A program made the position numbers and the translations under genes. From Permianibacter fluminis (GTDB lineage Bacteria; Pseudomonadota; Gammaproteobacteria; Enterobacterales; Permianibacteraceae), in assembly GCF_013179735.1 (NCBI RefSeq), contig NZ_JABMEG010000001.1:1426001-1490000 (forward strand): a stretch of 64,000 nucleotides of DNA. The letters run 5' to 3'. Below are positions 49,786-58,292 of this stretch, one piece after another. The notes under the pieces were generated by a model, which worked only from the letters and a program-made list of their open reading frames with translations, did no database searches and was not told the DNA's origin. Each line of letters opens with the position of its first letter. The first letter of the stretch is position 1.

Positions 49786-49813
49786 TGATCGCCCTGCCGG
49801 CCTTGCCCCGTAT
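49786..49813 (+). promoter_or_regulatory. Candidate ECF11-type promoter for the DUF4397 gene
   Basis: TGATC (49786-49790) and CGTAT (49809-49813) are 18 bases apart on the plus strand, pointing at the lipoprotein gene that starts at 49879. Together with the opposite site at 49678-49705 it suggests the divergent gene belongs to the same regulon. Confidence 0.6.
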
Positions 49814-49878
49814 TCCTGCCCCGACCGCCAGCTGTTGTGTGCGGGGAAACCTTAGGGATAACAGGGGGTAAGCAAATC

Positions 49879-51279
49879 ATGTCTATGTTGATGGGCAGGA
49901 AGCTGCTGAGCTGGCTCAGCGTGCCGGTGCTGGCCTTTGCCGTGTCTGGCTGCGGCGTATTCGATGGCGATGATGACGATCCGGACCCGTTGCCGGCGCC
50001 AACCACCGCCAAGGTCCGGGTGGTGCATGCCTCGCCGGACGCCCCGCCGGTCAACGTCGTGGTCAGCGGCAGCACCACGCTGCTGAGCAACTTCGATTAC
50101 GAAGCTATTTCACCGCTGGTCGAAATCGGCACCGGCGATTTGCAGGTCGCGGTCAACGGCATCCTGCCGGGTAGCACGCCGACCGTGATCGGACCGGCCA
50201 CGCTGACGCTGGCCGCCGACAAGATCTACACCGCCATTGCGGTGGATTACGTCGCCGACATCGGTTTGGAGCTTATCGAGGCCGATGACACCGCCGTCGC
50301 CAGCGGCCAGACCCGGGTCACCGTGTTCCACGGCGCGCCGGCCGCACCGCAGGTCGATGTCTACGTCACTGCGCCGGACGCCGCGCTTGCCGATGCCTCC
50401 GCGCTTGGCAGTTTCGCGTTCCGGGAAACGCTCGGTCCGGTCACGGTCGCCAATGCCGACTACCGCATCCGGGTGACGTTGGCCGGCGACAAGGACTCCG
50501 TGGTGTTCGACAGCGGCACGGTGCCGCTCGCCGGTGGCGATCTGCTGCTGGTGGCGAGCGAAAACATCCTGAACAGCGAATACGGCAGCGATTATTCGCC
50601 GATTAATTTGCTGGTCAGCGATGGCAGCAACCCGAGCAGCGTCATTCGTGACGTCAACACGCCGGCGGCGCTGCGCGTGGTGCATGCCTCGCCAGACGCG
50701 CCGGCGGTGGATGTTGTGGTCAATGACAACTTCGCCGAACCGCTGGTCGATGCGCTCACCTATCCGGACTTCACCGGTTACGTCCGGGTACCGGCGGACA
50801 GCTACAACGTCAAAGTCGCGGCCGATGCCGACAACGATATCGTTGCTATCGACGCCGATCTGGATCTGTCCGCCGGCAGTGTCAGCAGTGTGCTCGCGGT
50901 TGGCGAACTCGCCGACATCGAACCGCTGGTGCTGACCGACAATCCGCGTCGCATTGCCACCGAAGCGCGGGTGCGCTTGGTGCACGGCAGCCCGGCGGCT
51001 GGAGCCGTCGACATTTACGTCGTCGCACCGGGCACCGATCTGAACACGGTGACGCCGAACTTCAGCAACGTGCCGTTCAAGGCGGACACCGGTTACGTGT
51101 CCTTGCCGGCCGGTGATTACGATGTGGTGATCACGCCGACCGGCAGCAAAACGGCAGCCATCGGTCCGCTCGCGATCAGCGTCGAAGCCGGCGGCATCTA
51201 CACCGCAATCGCCCGTGATGAAGTCGGTGGCGGTGGTCCGCTGGGCGTGATTCTGCTCGACGATTTCAACGTGATCTAA
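49879..51279 (+). CDS. DUF4397 repeat lipoprotein
   Basis: The 466-residue product has a lipoprotein signal with lipobox AVSGC, then an Asp-rich stretch (DGDDDDPDP). The rest holds four tandem repeats of about 110 residues, each opening with a version of RVVHASPDAPxVxVVV (KVRVVHASPDAP, RVTVFHGAPAAP, LRVVHASPDAP, RVRLVHGSPAAG). This is the DUF4397 beta-sandwich family, cell-surface or periplasmic, function unknown. AGGGGGTAAG precedes the ATG at 49879. It is divergent from rpoE-chrR and has its own ECF11-type promoter candidate, so a role in the photo-oxidative stress response is possible. Confidence 0.85.
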   Translation: MSMLMGRKLLSWLSVPVLAFAVSGCGVFDGDDDDPDPLPAPTTAKVRVVHASPDAPPVNVVVSGSTTLLSNFDYEAISPLVEIGTGDLQVAVNGILPGSTPTVIGPATLTLAADKIYTAIAVDYVADIGLELIEADDTAVASGQTRVTVFHGAPAAPQVDVYVTAPDAALADASALGSFAFRETLGPVTVANADYRIRVTLAGDKDSVVFDSGTVPLAGGDLLLVASENILNSEYGSDYSPINLLVSDGSNPSSVIRDVNTPAALRVVHASPDAPAVDVVVNDNFAEPLVDALTYPDFTGYVRVPADSYNVKVAADADNDIVAIDADLDLSAGSVSSVLAVGELADIEPLVLTDNPRRIATEARVRLVHGSPAAGAVDIYVVAPGTDLNTVTPNFSNVPFKADTGYVSLPAGDYDVVITPTGSKTAAIGPLAISVEAGGIYTAIARDEVGGGGPLGVILLDDFNVI

Positions 51280-51294
51280 ACGCGCGCTCTGCCA

Positions 51295-51323
51295 ACATGC
51301 CCGGCTATACTGGCCGGGCATGT
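51295..51323. promoter_or_regulatory. Perfect hairpin covering the start codon of the PHA-synthase-like gene
   Basis: ACATGCCCGGC (51295-51305) and GCCGGGCATGT (51313-51323) pair over 11 bases around the loop TATACTG. The second arm contains the ATG at 51320 and the only possible ribosome-binding bases. The same hairpin could act as a T-less terminator for the upstream gene; there is no T-tract. Confidence 0.6.
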
Positions 51324-52915
51324 CATCGCTTCCTCAAATTGATTTCTCGCCACTGTCTCCGGTCACTGCCGTGCTTGCGATGCTCGGTTGCCAGCCGGAC
51401 GATGACGCTTGGGTGCTCGGTCAAAGCGGACCGGCGTTGACGCCGGCAGCGAGCGCGGCGCTGACCGTATGGCGCCTGCAGCAAAGCCTGCGGCAGCTGT
51501 TGGCGGTGACGCCGCTGTGGGCGGCAAGTCTGCAGTCGCCGATCGTTACGGCAGAGATTCTGGCGGCGTTTGCCGGCCATCCGTGGCACGCCTTCCTGCA
51601 ACAACTCTGGTCGCGCTGGCGCGCTGCGGTACTCGCTGAGCATGAGCGCTCGAACGAAGAGGCGAGAGCTCCATCGGGGCAACATACTGACGCGGATTTG
51701 CCGTCGCTGACCACCGCATTGCGTGTCTGGCAACGCGAACATGAACGGTGCTGGCAGGCGCTGTCGGCGAACGAAACCGCGCAATTATTGATCGCCGCCA
51801 GCTGGCCCGGCTTCGACGCCATGTTGAGAGTCAATCCGAGCGCCAACCCGAGCATCTTGTCTCGCGCGTCGCAGCAGTCTTTACCCGCCAGTTGGCAACA
51901 AACCCTGCAGACAATGGCGCAACAAGCAGGCCGTTTGTCAGCGCAAGCCATTCAGCAACCGGCCAGCGCCGAGCCGGGCGAACGCGCCGTGCATTGGCAG
52001 CAACATGGCGCCCGCTTGATTCGCTATCCGGCGCCAGCCGATGCCACGCCGATTCTGCTGGTGTATGCCTGGATCAACCGGCCGGACGTGCTTGACTTAA
52101 GTCCGCAGCAATCGCTGATCGCGTGCTTGCAGGCACAAGGGCTGGCCGTGTGGTTGCTGGATTGGGCCGACAGCGGCGCGCACGGTTTGACACTCGATGA
52201 CTATGTCGAGCAATTGCTGCAACCGGCGCTGCAAGAAGTTTGTCTGGCGAGCCAGCGTTCGCGGGTTTCGGTGCTTGGTATCTGTCAGGGCGGTACGCTG
52301 GCGCTGAGTCTCGCGTTAAAGCAGACGGCGAAAAATGACAGCACCATCGCGTCGCTGTCATTGGCGGTGACGCCGATTGATTTTCACAGTGCGGACGATC
52401 GTTTGTCGGCGTGGTCGCAAACGTTGCCAGCCGCCAGTCTGGCAACCGTGCAAGCGCATTCGCCCGCGACGCTCAATCTCGCATTTCTCAACCTGAAGCC
52501 GTACAGCCTGCGCACCGGGAAATATCTGTCGCTGCTCACGCAGCCGTGTTCGGCGGCGGCGCTGGCGAATTTTTTGCGTCTGGAACATTGGCTGCTCAGT
52601 GGCCCGCTGCTCAGTGGGCCGGCGCTGGCGACTTATCTGGAGCGGTACTATCAGCACAATATCCTGTGTCGAAATGCCCAGAAGGGTGAGTCGCAAACGA
52701 TGACGTTGGACGCGGTGCAATGTCCGCTGCAAGTGCTGATTGCCGATCAGGATCACATTGTGCCGCCGGCAGCGTCACTTGCCGTGTCGGTCTTGATGGC
52801 GTCGCCGGTGCAAATCGAACGCTTGCCGGCCGGTCATATCGGTGTGCTGGTCGGTCGTCAACGCGAGCGACTGGCCGCGCAGGTGGCAGCGTTTGTCCGC
52901 ACGGTGAATCGATAA
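51320..52915 (+). CDS. PHA synthase-like alpha/beta hydrolase
   Basis: The C-terminal 330 residues resemble poly-3-hydroxyalkanoate synthase: lipase-like box GICQGG with Cys322, the aspartate in IADQDHIVPP (Asp478) and the histidine in PAGHIGVLVG (His506), with the class III-like INRPDVLDLSPQQSLIACLQ. The first 200 residues are helical and Ala/Gln/Leu-rich without the PhaC_N domain; they could stand in for a PhaE-like partner. No phaA, phaB, phaZ or phasin gene lies nearby. Polymer synthesis is therefore inferred from the catalytic triad only. Its start codon lies in a hairpin at 51295-51323. Confidence 0.7.
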   Translation: MSSLPQIDFSPLSPVTAVLAMLGCQPDDDAWVLGQSGPALTPAASAALTVWRLQQSLRQLLAVTPLWAASLQSPIVTAEILAAFAGHPWHAFLQQLWSRWRAAVLAEHERSNEEARAPSGQHTDADLPSLTTALRVWQREHERCWQALSANETAQLLIAASWPGFDAMLRVNPSANPSILSRASQQSLPASWQQTLQTMAQQAGRLSAQAIQQPASAEPGERAVHWQQHGARLIRYPAPADATPILLVYAWINRPDVLDLSPQQSLIACLQAQGLAVWLLDWADSGAHGLTLDDYVEQLLQPALQEVCLASQRSRVSVLGICQGGTLALSLALKQTAKNDSTIASLSLAVTPIDFHSADDRLSAWSQTLPAASLATVQAHSPATLNLAFLNLKPYSLRTGKYLSLLTQPCSAAALANFLRLEHWLLSGPLLSGPALATYLERYYQHNILCRNAQKGESQTMTLDAVQCPLQVLIADQDHIVPPAASLAVSVLMASPVQIERLPAGHIGVLVGRQRERLAAQVAAFVRTVNR

Positions 52916-52969
52916 CGAGGTAGAGAAGCGGGATGGCGCTTGGTTATTGGTGCTGGTTGCGCGTTTCGC

Positions 52970-53284
52970 TCACGCCCGCACCGTGCCGCAAGACCAGCAG
53001 GCATCAAAAGTCGCTTCACAATCTTCGCCGCAATGCTGGCAATGCCAATTCGGTTCGTTGCTGTGTTGCTGCGTTCGCCATTCTTCCAGCAGCAATTCGG
53101 CGCGCGCGGTTTCGTTGGCATGCAGCACCCAGACGCTGGGCAGGGTATCGAAACCCATCGGCAATTCGCCGCGCATCGAAAACAGGGCATCGCCCTGCAC
53201 CTGTACGCTGATGCCTTGCGCTTCCAGAAAGCCGCGCAACAGATGCGCCTCGAACGGATTGTCAGCGGTATAGAGCTTGTGCAT
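52970..53284 (-). CDS. DUF2007 protein with C-terminal zinc ribbon
   Basis: The 104-residue product begins MHKLYTADNPFEAHLLRGFLEAQGISVQV, the DUF2007 (putative signal-transducing) pattern, and ends with a zinc-ribbon-like CQHC and CWSC pair. Function unknown. An in-frame ATG three codons upstream at 53293 is equally possible; neither has a good ribosome site. It shares orientation with the cytochrome gene upstream, about 118 bases away. Confidence 0.75.
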   Translation of the reverse strand: MHKLYTADNPFEAHLLRGFLEAQGISVQVQGDALFSMRGELPMGFDTLPSVWVLHANETARAELLLEEWRTQQHSNEPNWHCQHCGEDCEATFDACWSCGTVRA

Positions 53285-53402
53285 GATGATCATCGTGGCG
53301 GCGGTTACTGACAACATAGCACAGCCATTACCACCACTGATTTGTCCGACGGATGCAGCCAAGGCTGGCGACAGCAAGCAACCGCTGCCGCCAGCGTTGC
53401 CA

Positions 53403-53897
53403 TCACTCGAACGAAATGACCGGAGTGGCAGCCACCGCGCCCGGCGGCAATGCCAGCGGTGCGGCTTGTCCGGCCGGGCCAAGGCTGCGAATGAAACGAT
53501 ACAGCGCGCGTTTGTCCGGCTCGGCCATCTCGCGCAGATTGAACCACGGCATCGGTGGCCGCAGCGGCGACGATGCCAGCGCGATCCACTCATCCTCGCT
53601 GTGCTGTTGCACCGACAGCCGCAAATTGGCCGGGTAGCTCACGCCCCACGGTCCTTTCCAGCCCACCGAATTCCCCGTCAGCCAGGCCGACTCCGGCACC
53701 TTGCCGGCCGTTTCCGGATAATTCGGGGTGTGGCAGTCATTGCAGCCACCAATCGTGGCGAGATAACGGCCGCGACTGATGTCGGCATTCTCGGCCTTGC
53801 CGCGCGGATCAGCCTGCGCGATCTGCGGCACCATCAGCGGCAACACAAGCACACCGGCGAGCGCCAGCGCGCGCGACAAATTGACGAACCTAAGCAT
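53403..53897 (-). CDS. Periplasmic c-type cytochrome
   Basis: The 164-residue product has a signal peptide (LALAGVLVLPLMVPQIAQA) and a single haem-binding motif CNDCH near residue 52. A methionine in PPMPWFNL near residue 115 is a likely sixth ligand, and the segment GGCNDCHTPNYPE resembles monohaem cytochromes of the aldehyde/alcohol dehydrogenase type. AAAGGAAAGGAA precedes the ATG at 53897. The electron partner is not encoded nearby. Confidence 0.85.
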   Translation of the reverse strand: MLRFVNLSRALALAGVLVLPLMVPQIAQADPRGKAENADISRGRYLATIGGCNDCHTPNYPETAGKVPESAWLTGNSVGWKGPWGVSYPANLRLSVQQHSEDEWIALASSPLRPPMPWFNLREMAEPDKRALYRFIRSLGPAGQAAPLALPPGAVAATPVISFE

Positions 53898-54126
53898 GAT
53901 TCCTTTCCTTTTGCGAACAAGCTGGCGGGAACAGCCCCAACTGACGGTTCGGCCCGGGTGGCAAACCGGCAGCTCCAGCGCCGCGAACACTAGCGCGCTG
54001 CGCCGCCGGCCGTTGCTAAGACTTTCGTAAATTCACCGTTGTTTAGAAACTGCAACAGGAGCCGGGAGGCGTTAACATACGCGCCGGGTTTCGTCGGCCG
54101 GTTGTGGCCGCCTAGAGGTAGCACGA

Positions 54127-55131
54127 GTGTCTGTAGAGCTTTCCCGCCGCTTCAGTGTTGCGCCGATGATGGATTGGACGGATCGGCATTGCCGGTATTT
54201 TCTCCGGCTGATCAGCAAGCATGCTTTGCTATACACCGAGATGGTCACCTGCGGTGCGATTTTGCACGGCAGTCGCGATGCCCAATTGAAATTTGATCGG
54301 TTTGAACATCCGGTGGCCTTGCAGCTGGGTGGTTCGAATCCGCAGCAATTGGCGCAATGTGCCCGCATTGCGGTCGATTATGGTTACGACGAGATCAACC
54401 TGAATGTCGGCTGTCCTTCGGATCGGGTGCAGGAGGGCAAGTTCGGTGCCTGTTTGATGGCCGAGCCGGAGCTGGTCGCGGAATGTGTGGCGGCGATGAA
54501 CAGCGCCGTGGCGATTCCGGTAACGGTGAAGCACCGCATCGGGATTGATGACAAGGATTCCTGGGCCGAGTTGGTCCGCTTTGTCGAAGTCGTCGCGGCG
54601 GCCGGTTGCCGCAGTTTTACCGTGCATGCCCGCAAGGCTTGGCTCAACGGTTTGTCGCCAAAAGAAAACCGGGAAATTCCGCCGCTGCAATACGACACGG
54701 TGTACCGGCTCAAGCAAACCTTTCCGCAACTGGAAATCATCATCAATGGCGGCATCACCCAGTGGTCCGCTGTTGCGGAACATTTGCAGCATGTCGATGG
54801 CGTGATGATCGGCCGCGAGGCGTATCACAATCCCTGGTTTCTCGCCGACGTTGATGCGCAGTTATTTGGTGATCACAGTACCGCTACCACGCGTGCTGAC
54901 GTGCTGCGCGAATTTGCCGAATATGCCCGTTATCAACTCGCGCATGGCAGTGGCTTGCAGCATCTGAGTCGGCACATTCTCGGCCTGTATCATGGCCAGA
55001 AGGGCGGCCGCTTGTTCCGCCGTGTGCTGTCGGAACAGGCACACAAGCGCGGCGCCGGCGTCGAGGTCTTGTTTGTTGCGCTGGCTGCCGTTGAGGCGCA
55101 ACAGCGCGAAGAGGCGGCGGCGACCGAGTAG
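54127..55131 (+). CDS. dusA: tRNA-dihydrouridine synthase A
   Basis: DusA reduces uridines 20 and 20a of tRNA with an FMN cofactor. The 334-residue product has [20 protein letters not shown], the catalytic cysteine in [28 protein letters not shown], and the FMN-phosphate region INGGI...[13 protein letters not shown], all DusA-specific. The start is a GTG at 54127 with AGAGGT upstream. The C terminus is slightly longer and acidic. Confidence 0.95.
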   Translation: MSVELSRRFSVAPMMDWTDRHCRYFLRLISKHALLYTEMVTCGAILHGSRDAQLKFDRFEHPVALQLGGSNPQQLAQCARIAVDYGYDEINLNVGCPSDRVQEGKFGACLMAEPELVAECVAAMNSAVAIPVTVKHRIGIDDKDSWAELVRFVEVVAAAGCRSFTVHARKAWLNGLSPKENREIPPLQYDTVYRLKQTFPQLEIIINGGITQWSAVAEHLQHVDGVMIGREAYHNPWFLADVDAQLFGDHSTATTRADVLREFAEYARYQLAHGSGLQHLSRHILGLYHGQKGGRLFRRVLSEQAHKRGAGVEVLFVALAAVEAQQREEAAATE

Positions 55132-55376
55132 GGTTGGCGCTGCCGCGCTCGACTGTTAGCGCGCCCTTTCTCTGTATTGTCTTCATTGGTGGCGCGGGTT
55201 AGTCCGCGCTGCCCAGCTTCTTGCAAGCGAATGGTGAAATTCGCCATTCGATGGTGGCCATGCTCATGTGCCGCTGTCACCTTTCCCTGTCAGTCCTTGT
55301 AAATCAAGCAGTTGCCTGCGCCTTGCGGGTTGGCATGGTGGTTGCGATATGACTGCTATCGGTCAGTTGTCTTCCG

Positions 55377-55396
55377 TCATGCCGTCTCCGGCATGA
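55377..55396. promoter_or_regulatory. Hairpin in the leader of the coiled-coil/PspC cassette
   Basis: TCATGCCG (55377-55384) and CGGCATGA (55389-55396) form a perfect eight-pair stem with loop TCTC, ending six bases before the ACAGGAGT ribosome site. It could be the core of an operator or an RNA structure affecting translation. Confidence 0.45.
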
Positions 55397-55416
55397 GCCC
55401 GCACAGGAGTCCGGCG

Positions 55417-56160
55417 ATGGCGCTGGAATGGTTCAAACAGGAAATGCGCGCGCTGTGGCCACAAGGCCAGCGCTGGTTGCAGGCGATGCGGCATGAGCTG
55501 GTGCGCGTGCAGGCGCTGCATCGGCGTGAGCGCGCCCGCGAACGGGTGTTGCAATCCGAACTGGCGAATGCCCGTGCCGCGCTGGCCAGTTGGCAAGCCC
55601 GTCGCGATGTTGCAGCCGGTTTGCCGCGTACCGAATTGGCTGAGGCGGCCGCGGTGGAAGTGCAGCGCCGCGCTGCCGAAGTCGAGGCGATTCAAGTGGT
55701 GCTGGCCAAGCAAAGCGAGCTGGTCCAGACGCTGACAGAAAAACTGACGGCGATGGAAGCGCGGTTTGTCACGGCGAGTGAGCAACACCACATGCCGCGC
55801 CGGCCGGCGCTGCTGATTGCCAGCACCTTGGCGGAACTGGCGCAGCGCGAGCAGCGCTTTGCCGAATCCGAACAGCAATTGCAGCGTCAGCGCTTGCAAT
55901 GGGACGCGCCGCTGGCCGGTGCCGCAAGCGACATGACAACGCCTGTGCCGTTTACCCGGACAGAGCCGGACGTTGGACCCGCGACAGAATTGTCGTCAAC
56001 CGAGCTCACCCCGCAGGCGACCACGGTGGCGGCAACCGCGGCCAAAACAGACGCTGCGACAGACTCTGCAACAAGCGCCGCGGAAAACGCCGAACCAATC
56101 GCCGATGCAGATTTTGTTACAGCTGCCTCGTCAACTGACAAACAGGAGCGCGCACCATGA
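55417..56160 (+). CDS. Coiled-coil protein at the head of a PspC cassette
   Basis: The 247-residue product starts MALEWFKQEMRALWPQGQRWL. Residues 15-175 are almost wholly predicted coiled coil, rich in Arg, Gln, Glu and Ala; the last 70 are a Thr/Ala/Ser-rich low-complexity tail. It recalls PspA/IM30 in size and helical character and by its partner pspC, but the canonical PspA N terminus is missing and I see no direct sequence match, so the link is contextual. The ATG at 55417 has a good ACAGGAGT. It overlaps the next small gene by four bases. Confidence 0.65.
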   Translation: MALEWFKQEMRALWPQGQRWLQAMRHELVRVQALHRRERARERVLQSELANARAALASWQARRDVAAGLPRTELAEAAAVEVQRRAAEVEAIQVVLAKQSELVQTLTEKLTAMEARFVTASEQHHMPRRPALLIASTLAELAQREQRFAESEQQLQRQRLQWDAPLAGAASDMTTPVPFTRTEPDVGPATELSSTELTPQATTVAATAAKTDAATDSATSAAENAEPIADADFVTAASSTDKQERAP

Positions 56161-56270
56161 ATGCAGCGTATCAATTGTTGGTGGTGATGTTCAGTCCGGT
56201 GTTGGTGTTCAGTTGCTGTGCGGCCCTGGTTTCCGTTTGGGACCGTTATTGGCGCAATCGAGGAGTGTGA
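56157..56270 (+). CDS. Predicted 37-residue membrane peptide in the PspC cassette
   Basis: A short frame encodes a peptide with one hydrophobic helix (LLVVMFSPVLVFSCCAALVSV) and a basic C terminus (DRYWRNRGV), the layout of a small bitopic membrane protein. It starts in an ATGA overlap with the coiled-coil gene stop, with CAGGAG upstream, and stops three bases before the PspC start. Position between a PspA-like and a pspC gene parallels pspB, which is about twice as long; homology cannot be claimed. Confidence 0.6.
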   Translation: MNAAYQLLVVMFSPVLVFSCCAALVSVWDRYWRNRGV

Positions 56271-56272
56271 AC

Positions 56273-56527
56273 ATGAGTGAATGTCCCTACTGTGGCCGCA
56301 AAAATGCGGACGAGCGTTACAGTGGTCGTGGGCCATTCCGGGCCGCCCATGGTGGCAAGGTGTTTGGCGTTTGCGCCGGCATTGCCGACCATTTTGGTTG
56401 GTCGCGGTTTTCCGTCCGACTAGTGACCATTCTGGCGTTGGTGTTTTTCTTCCCGGCGACGCTGATTGCCTACTTCCTGGCGGCGCTGCTGCTCGACCGT
56501 GAGCACGAGCCGCATTACGACGTCTGA
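56273..56527 (+). CDS. PspC-domain membrane protein with N-terminal CxxC
   Basis: The 84-residue product carries a PspC domain (GKVFGVCAGIADHFGWSRFSVRLVTILALVFFFPATLIAYFLAALL), with the GVCAGIA motif and one or two membrane helices. The leading CPYCGRK segment is a half zinc-ribbon often fused to PspC in non-enteric bacteria. GAGGAGTG precedes the ATG at 56273. In E. coli PspC senses secretin or membrane stress with PspB; here pspF and pspB are absent, so the signalling route must differ. Confidence 0.85.
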   Translation: MSECPYCGRKNADERYSGRGPFRAAHGGKVFGVCAGIADHFGWSRFSVRLVTILALVFFFPATLIAYFLAALLLDREHEPHYDV

Positions 56528-56718
56528 GTTCTACCCAACTCGGCTTTTCCCGTCATCCTCTTCAGCCGCCGGTCCGCGACCAATTGCCGCAGACCGGCCG
56601 GCTGCCCTGAACTATAATCCGCGGCCAGAATCTGACCGGTCCCCGCTTCGGGTTGCCTGATCCGAAGCCCGTCTTGCGGTCGCTCGCCGATTTCGGTGAG
56701 CGCGCGGAGTTTGCCTTG

Positions 56719-57150
56719 ATGCGTACCCTGTTCTCGCTGTTATTGATAACGGTTTTGCCGGTTCTGGCGCCGCCATTGTTGGCCGCCGAAGCCACCGGCA
56801 TCACGGTGCAGGACGGTTATGTCCGGTTGCCGCCACCGGGCAGTCCGGCCGCGGCTTACTTCACGCTGAAAAATGCCGGTGCCGCGCGGGCGCTGGTTGA
56901 TGCTGACTGTGCCTGTGCCGGCATGACCATGATTCATGAATCAGCCGAGAAAAATGGCATGGCCACCATGCGCCATGTTGATAGTGCGCCGCTGCCACAA
57001 GGCGGCGAGCTGGTGCTGAAGCCGGGTGGTCTGCATGTGATGATGATGCGCCTGCAGACGCCACTGAAACTCGGCGATTCGGTGCAGCTGACTCTGAAAT
57101 TTGCCGATGGCGATACGCTCGCCATCACGCTGCCTGTGCAAGCACGCTGA
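56719..57150 (+). CDS. Periplasmic copper chaperone PCuAC
   Basis: PCuAC proteins hand Cu(I) to the CuA site of cytochrome c oxidase. The 143-residue product has a signal peptide (cleavage near PPLLA), GYVRLPPPGSPAAAYFTLKNAG, and the copper site: the histidine in MIHESAEKNGMATM with methionines, and HVMMM in LKPGGLHVMMMRL. CGGAG precedes the ATG at 56719. A TATAAT lies at 56613-56618 without a good -35 box. No Sco or oxidase gene adjoins. Confidence 0.88.
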   Translation: MRTLFSLLLITVLPVLAPPLLAAEATGITVQDGYVRLPPPGSPAAAYFTLKNAGAARALVDADCACAGMTMIHESAEKNGMATMRHVDSAPLPQGGELVLKPGGLHVMMMRLQTPLKLGDSVQLTLKFADGDTLAITLPVQAR

Positions 57151-57157
57151 GCCTGTT

Positions 57158-58150
57158 GTGCGTTGCCAACCTGATTGTTACCGCACGCCGAGATCCGGCT
57201 TCGTGGGCCGGGCGCTGCTCGCGCTGTCGGTGCTGTTGCTGGCAAGCACCAGCACCAGCACCTTCGCCAAGCAGAAAGCGCCGGCCGTCGAACCGGAAGA
57301 TGCCTGTGTCGGCAGCCGGATTCTGTCCATCGTCGCGCATGCCGATGACGATCTGTATTTCATCAATCCGGCGATCGATGCCGCCATTGCGCGCGGCGCC
57401 TGTGTCCACACCGTGATCGTCACGGCTGGCTATGTCGATGAACCGGACAACAGCAAACGCTTGGCCGGATTGAAAGCGGCGTATTCCTTCATGGCGCAGC
57501 GGCCTGATGCCCCCGCGCGTCAGGACTGGCAGGAACAATGGTTGCTCGTCGCCGGCAAACCGGTGCAGCGACTGACACTGGCCGGCCAGCCGAAAATCCA
57601 GCTGAGTTTTCTGCACCTGCCCTGTGGCGCTCACGACGACATCCGGCCGCGCCAGCCCGCGACCTTGTACGAGCTTTACACCGAACACGAACGCAGCCAC
57701 ACCATCGGGCCGCAAGCCGGCGTCGACTACGATGAGATCGCATTGGTTGCCGTGTTGAAGGCGCTCATAAACGACTGGGACCCCGACACGCTCTATACCC
57801 TGCAGCCCAATCGGCCCTTCCCGGTCCGGCACAGCCGGCCCGGCGGCGAAGGCGCTCACCCTGATCACGTCATCGTTGCCCGGTTGGTGCTGACGGCGCT
57901 GATCGGACAGCCACGGGTGCGGGTGGTGCGCTTGCATGACGACTATCCCATTCAGGATCTGCCGGCCAACCTGTCGATCGAGCAGGCGACCCGCAAAACC
58001 GAGGTAATGCGCGCCTATTGCCGCGAAGATGTGCGTGGCTGCGCCAACCCGGACACCCTGCAACCGGCTTGCCGCGCCGAAGACGCTGATGGCTGGGGCG
58101 AGGCCTGGCTCTGCCGGCACTACCCGCAGCGCATTCCCAACCGCGACTGA
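57158..58150 (+). CDS. Secreted PIG-L-family deacetylase
   Basis: PIG-L/LmbE proteins are zinc-dependent N-deacetylases of amino sugars or similar compounds. The product has a signal peptide (ALLALSVLLLAST), the zinc motif AHADDD near residue 62 and the HPDH motif in GAHPDHVIVARL near 233. Several cysteines suggest disulfides, so it probably works outside the cytoplasm, unusual for a family often found in the cytosol. The start is uncertain: GTG at 57158 lies seven bases after the PCuAC stop; GTG at 57203 would start directly at the signal peptide. Confidence 0.8.
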   Translation: MRCQPDCYRTPRSGFVGRALLALSVLLLASTSTSTFAKQKAPAVEPEDACVGSRILSIVAHADDDLYFINPAIDAAIARGACVHTVIVTAGYVDEPDNSKRLAGLKAAYSFMAQRPDAPARQDWQEQWLLVAGKPVQRLTLAGQPKIQLSFLHLPCGAHDDIRPRQPATLYELYTEHERSHTIGPQAGVDYDEIALVAVLKALINDWDPDTLYTLQPNRPFPVRHSRPGGEGAHPDHVIVARLVLTALIGQPRVRVVRLHDDYPIQDLPANLSIEQATRKTEVMRAYCREDVRGCANPDTLQPACRAEDADGWGEAWLCRHYPQRIPNRD

Positions 58151-58292
58151 CTGTCGCGCAAGCTGCCCGATGGCGTTGAGCCGCCAGTCGGGTGGGCTGA
58201 ATAAATTTCCCGCACGCCTTCAAACCCAGACCGCGATAAACGCGTCCGAAGGGCATTGGTACAGCAAAGCTGTGCAAAAATGGGGGACCATC

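Noticed and set aside
49853-49866. TAGGGATAACAGGG, identical to the first 14 bases of the I-SceI homing-endonuclease site
   Set aside because: The remaining bases differ (GGTAAG), there is no endonuclease gene or intron, and the stretch doubles as the ribosome-binding leader of the DUF4397 gene; chance is the simplest explanation.
54330-54346. GGTTCGAATCC resembles a tRNA T-arm
   Set aside because: It lies inside dusA and encodes the conserved segment GGSNPQ; no acceptor or anticodon stem flanks it.
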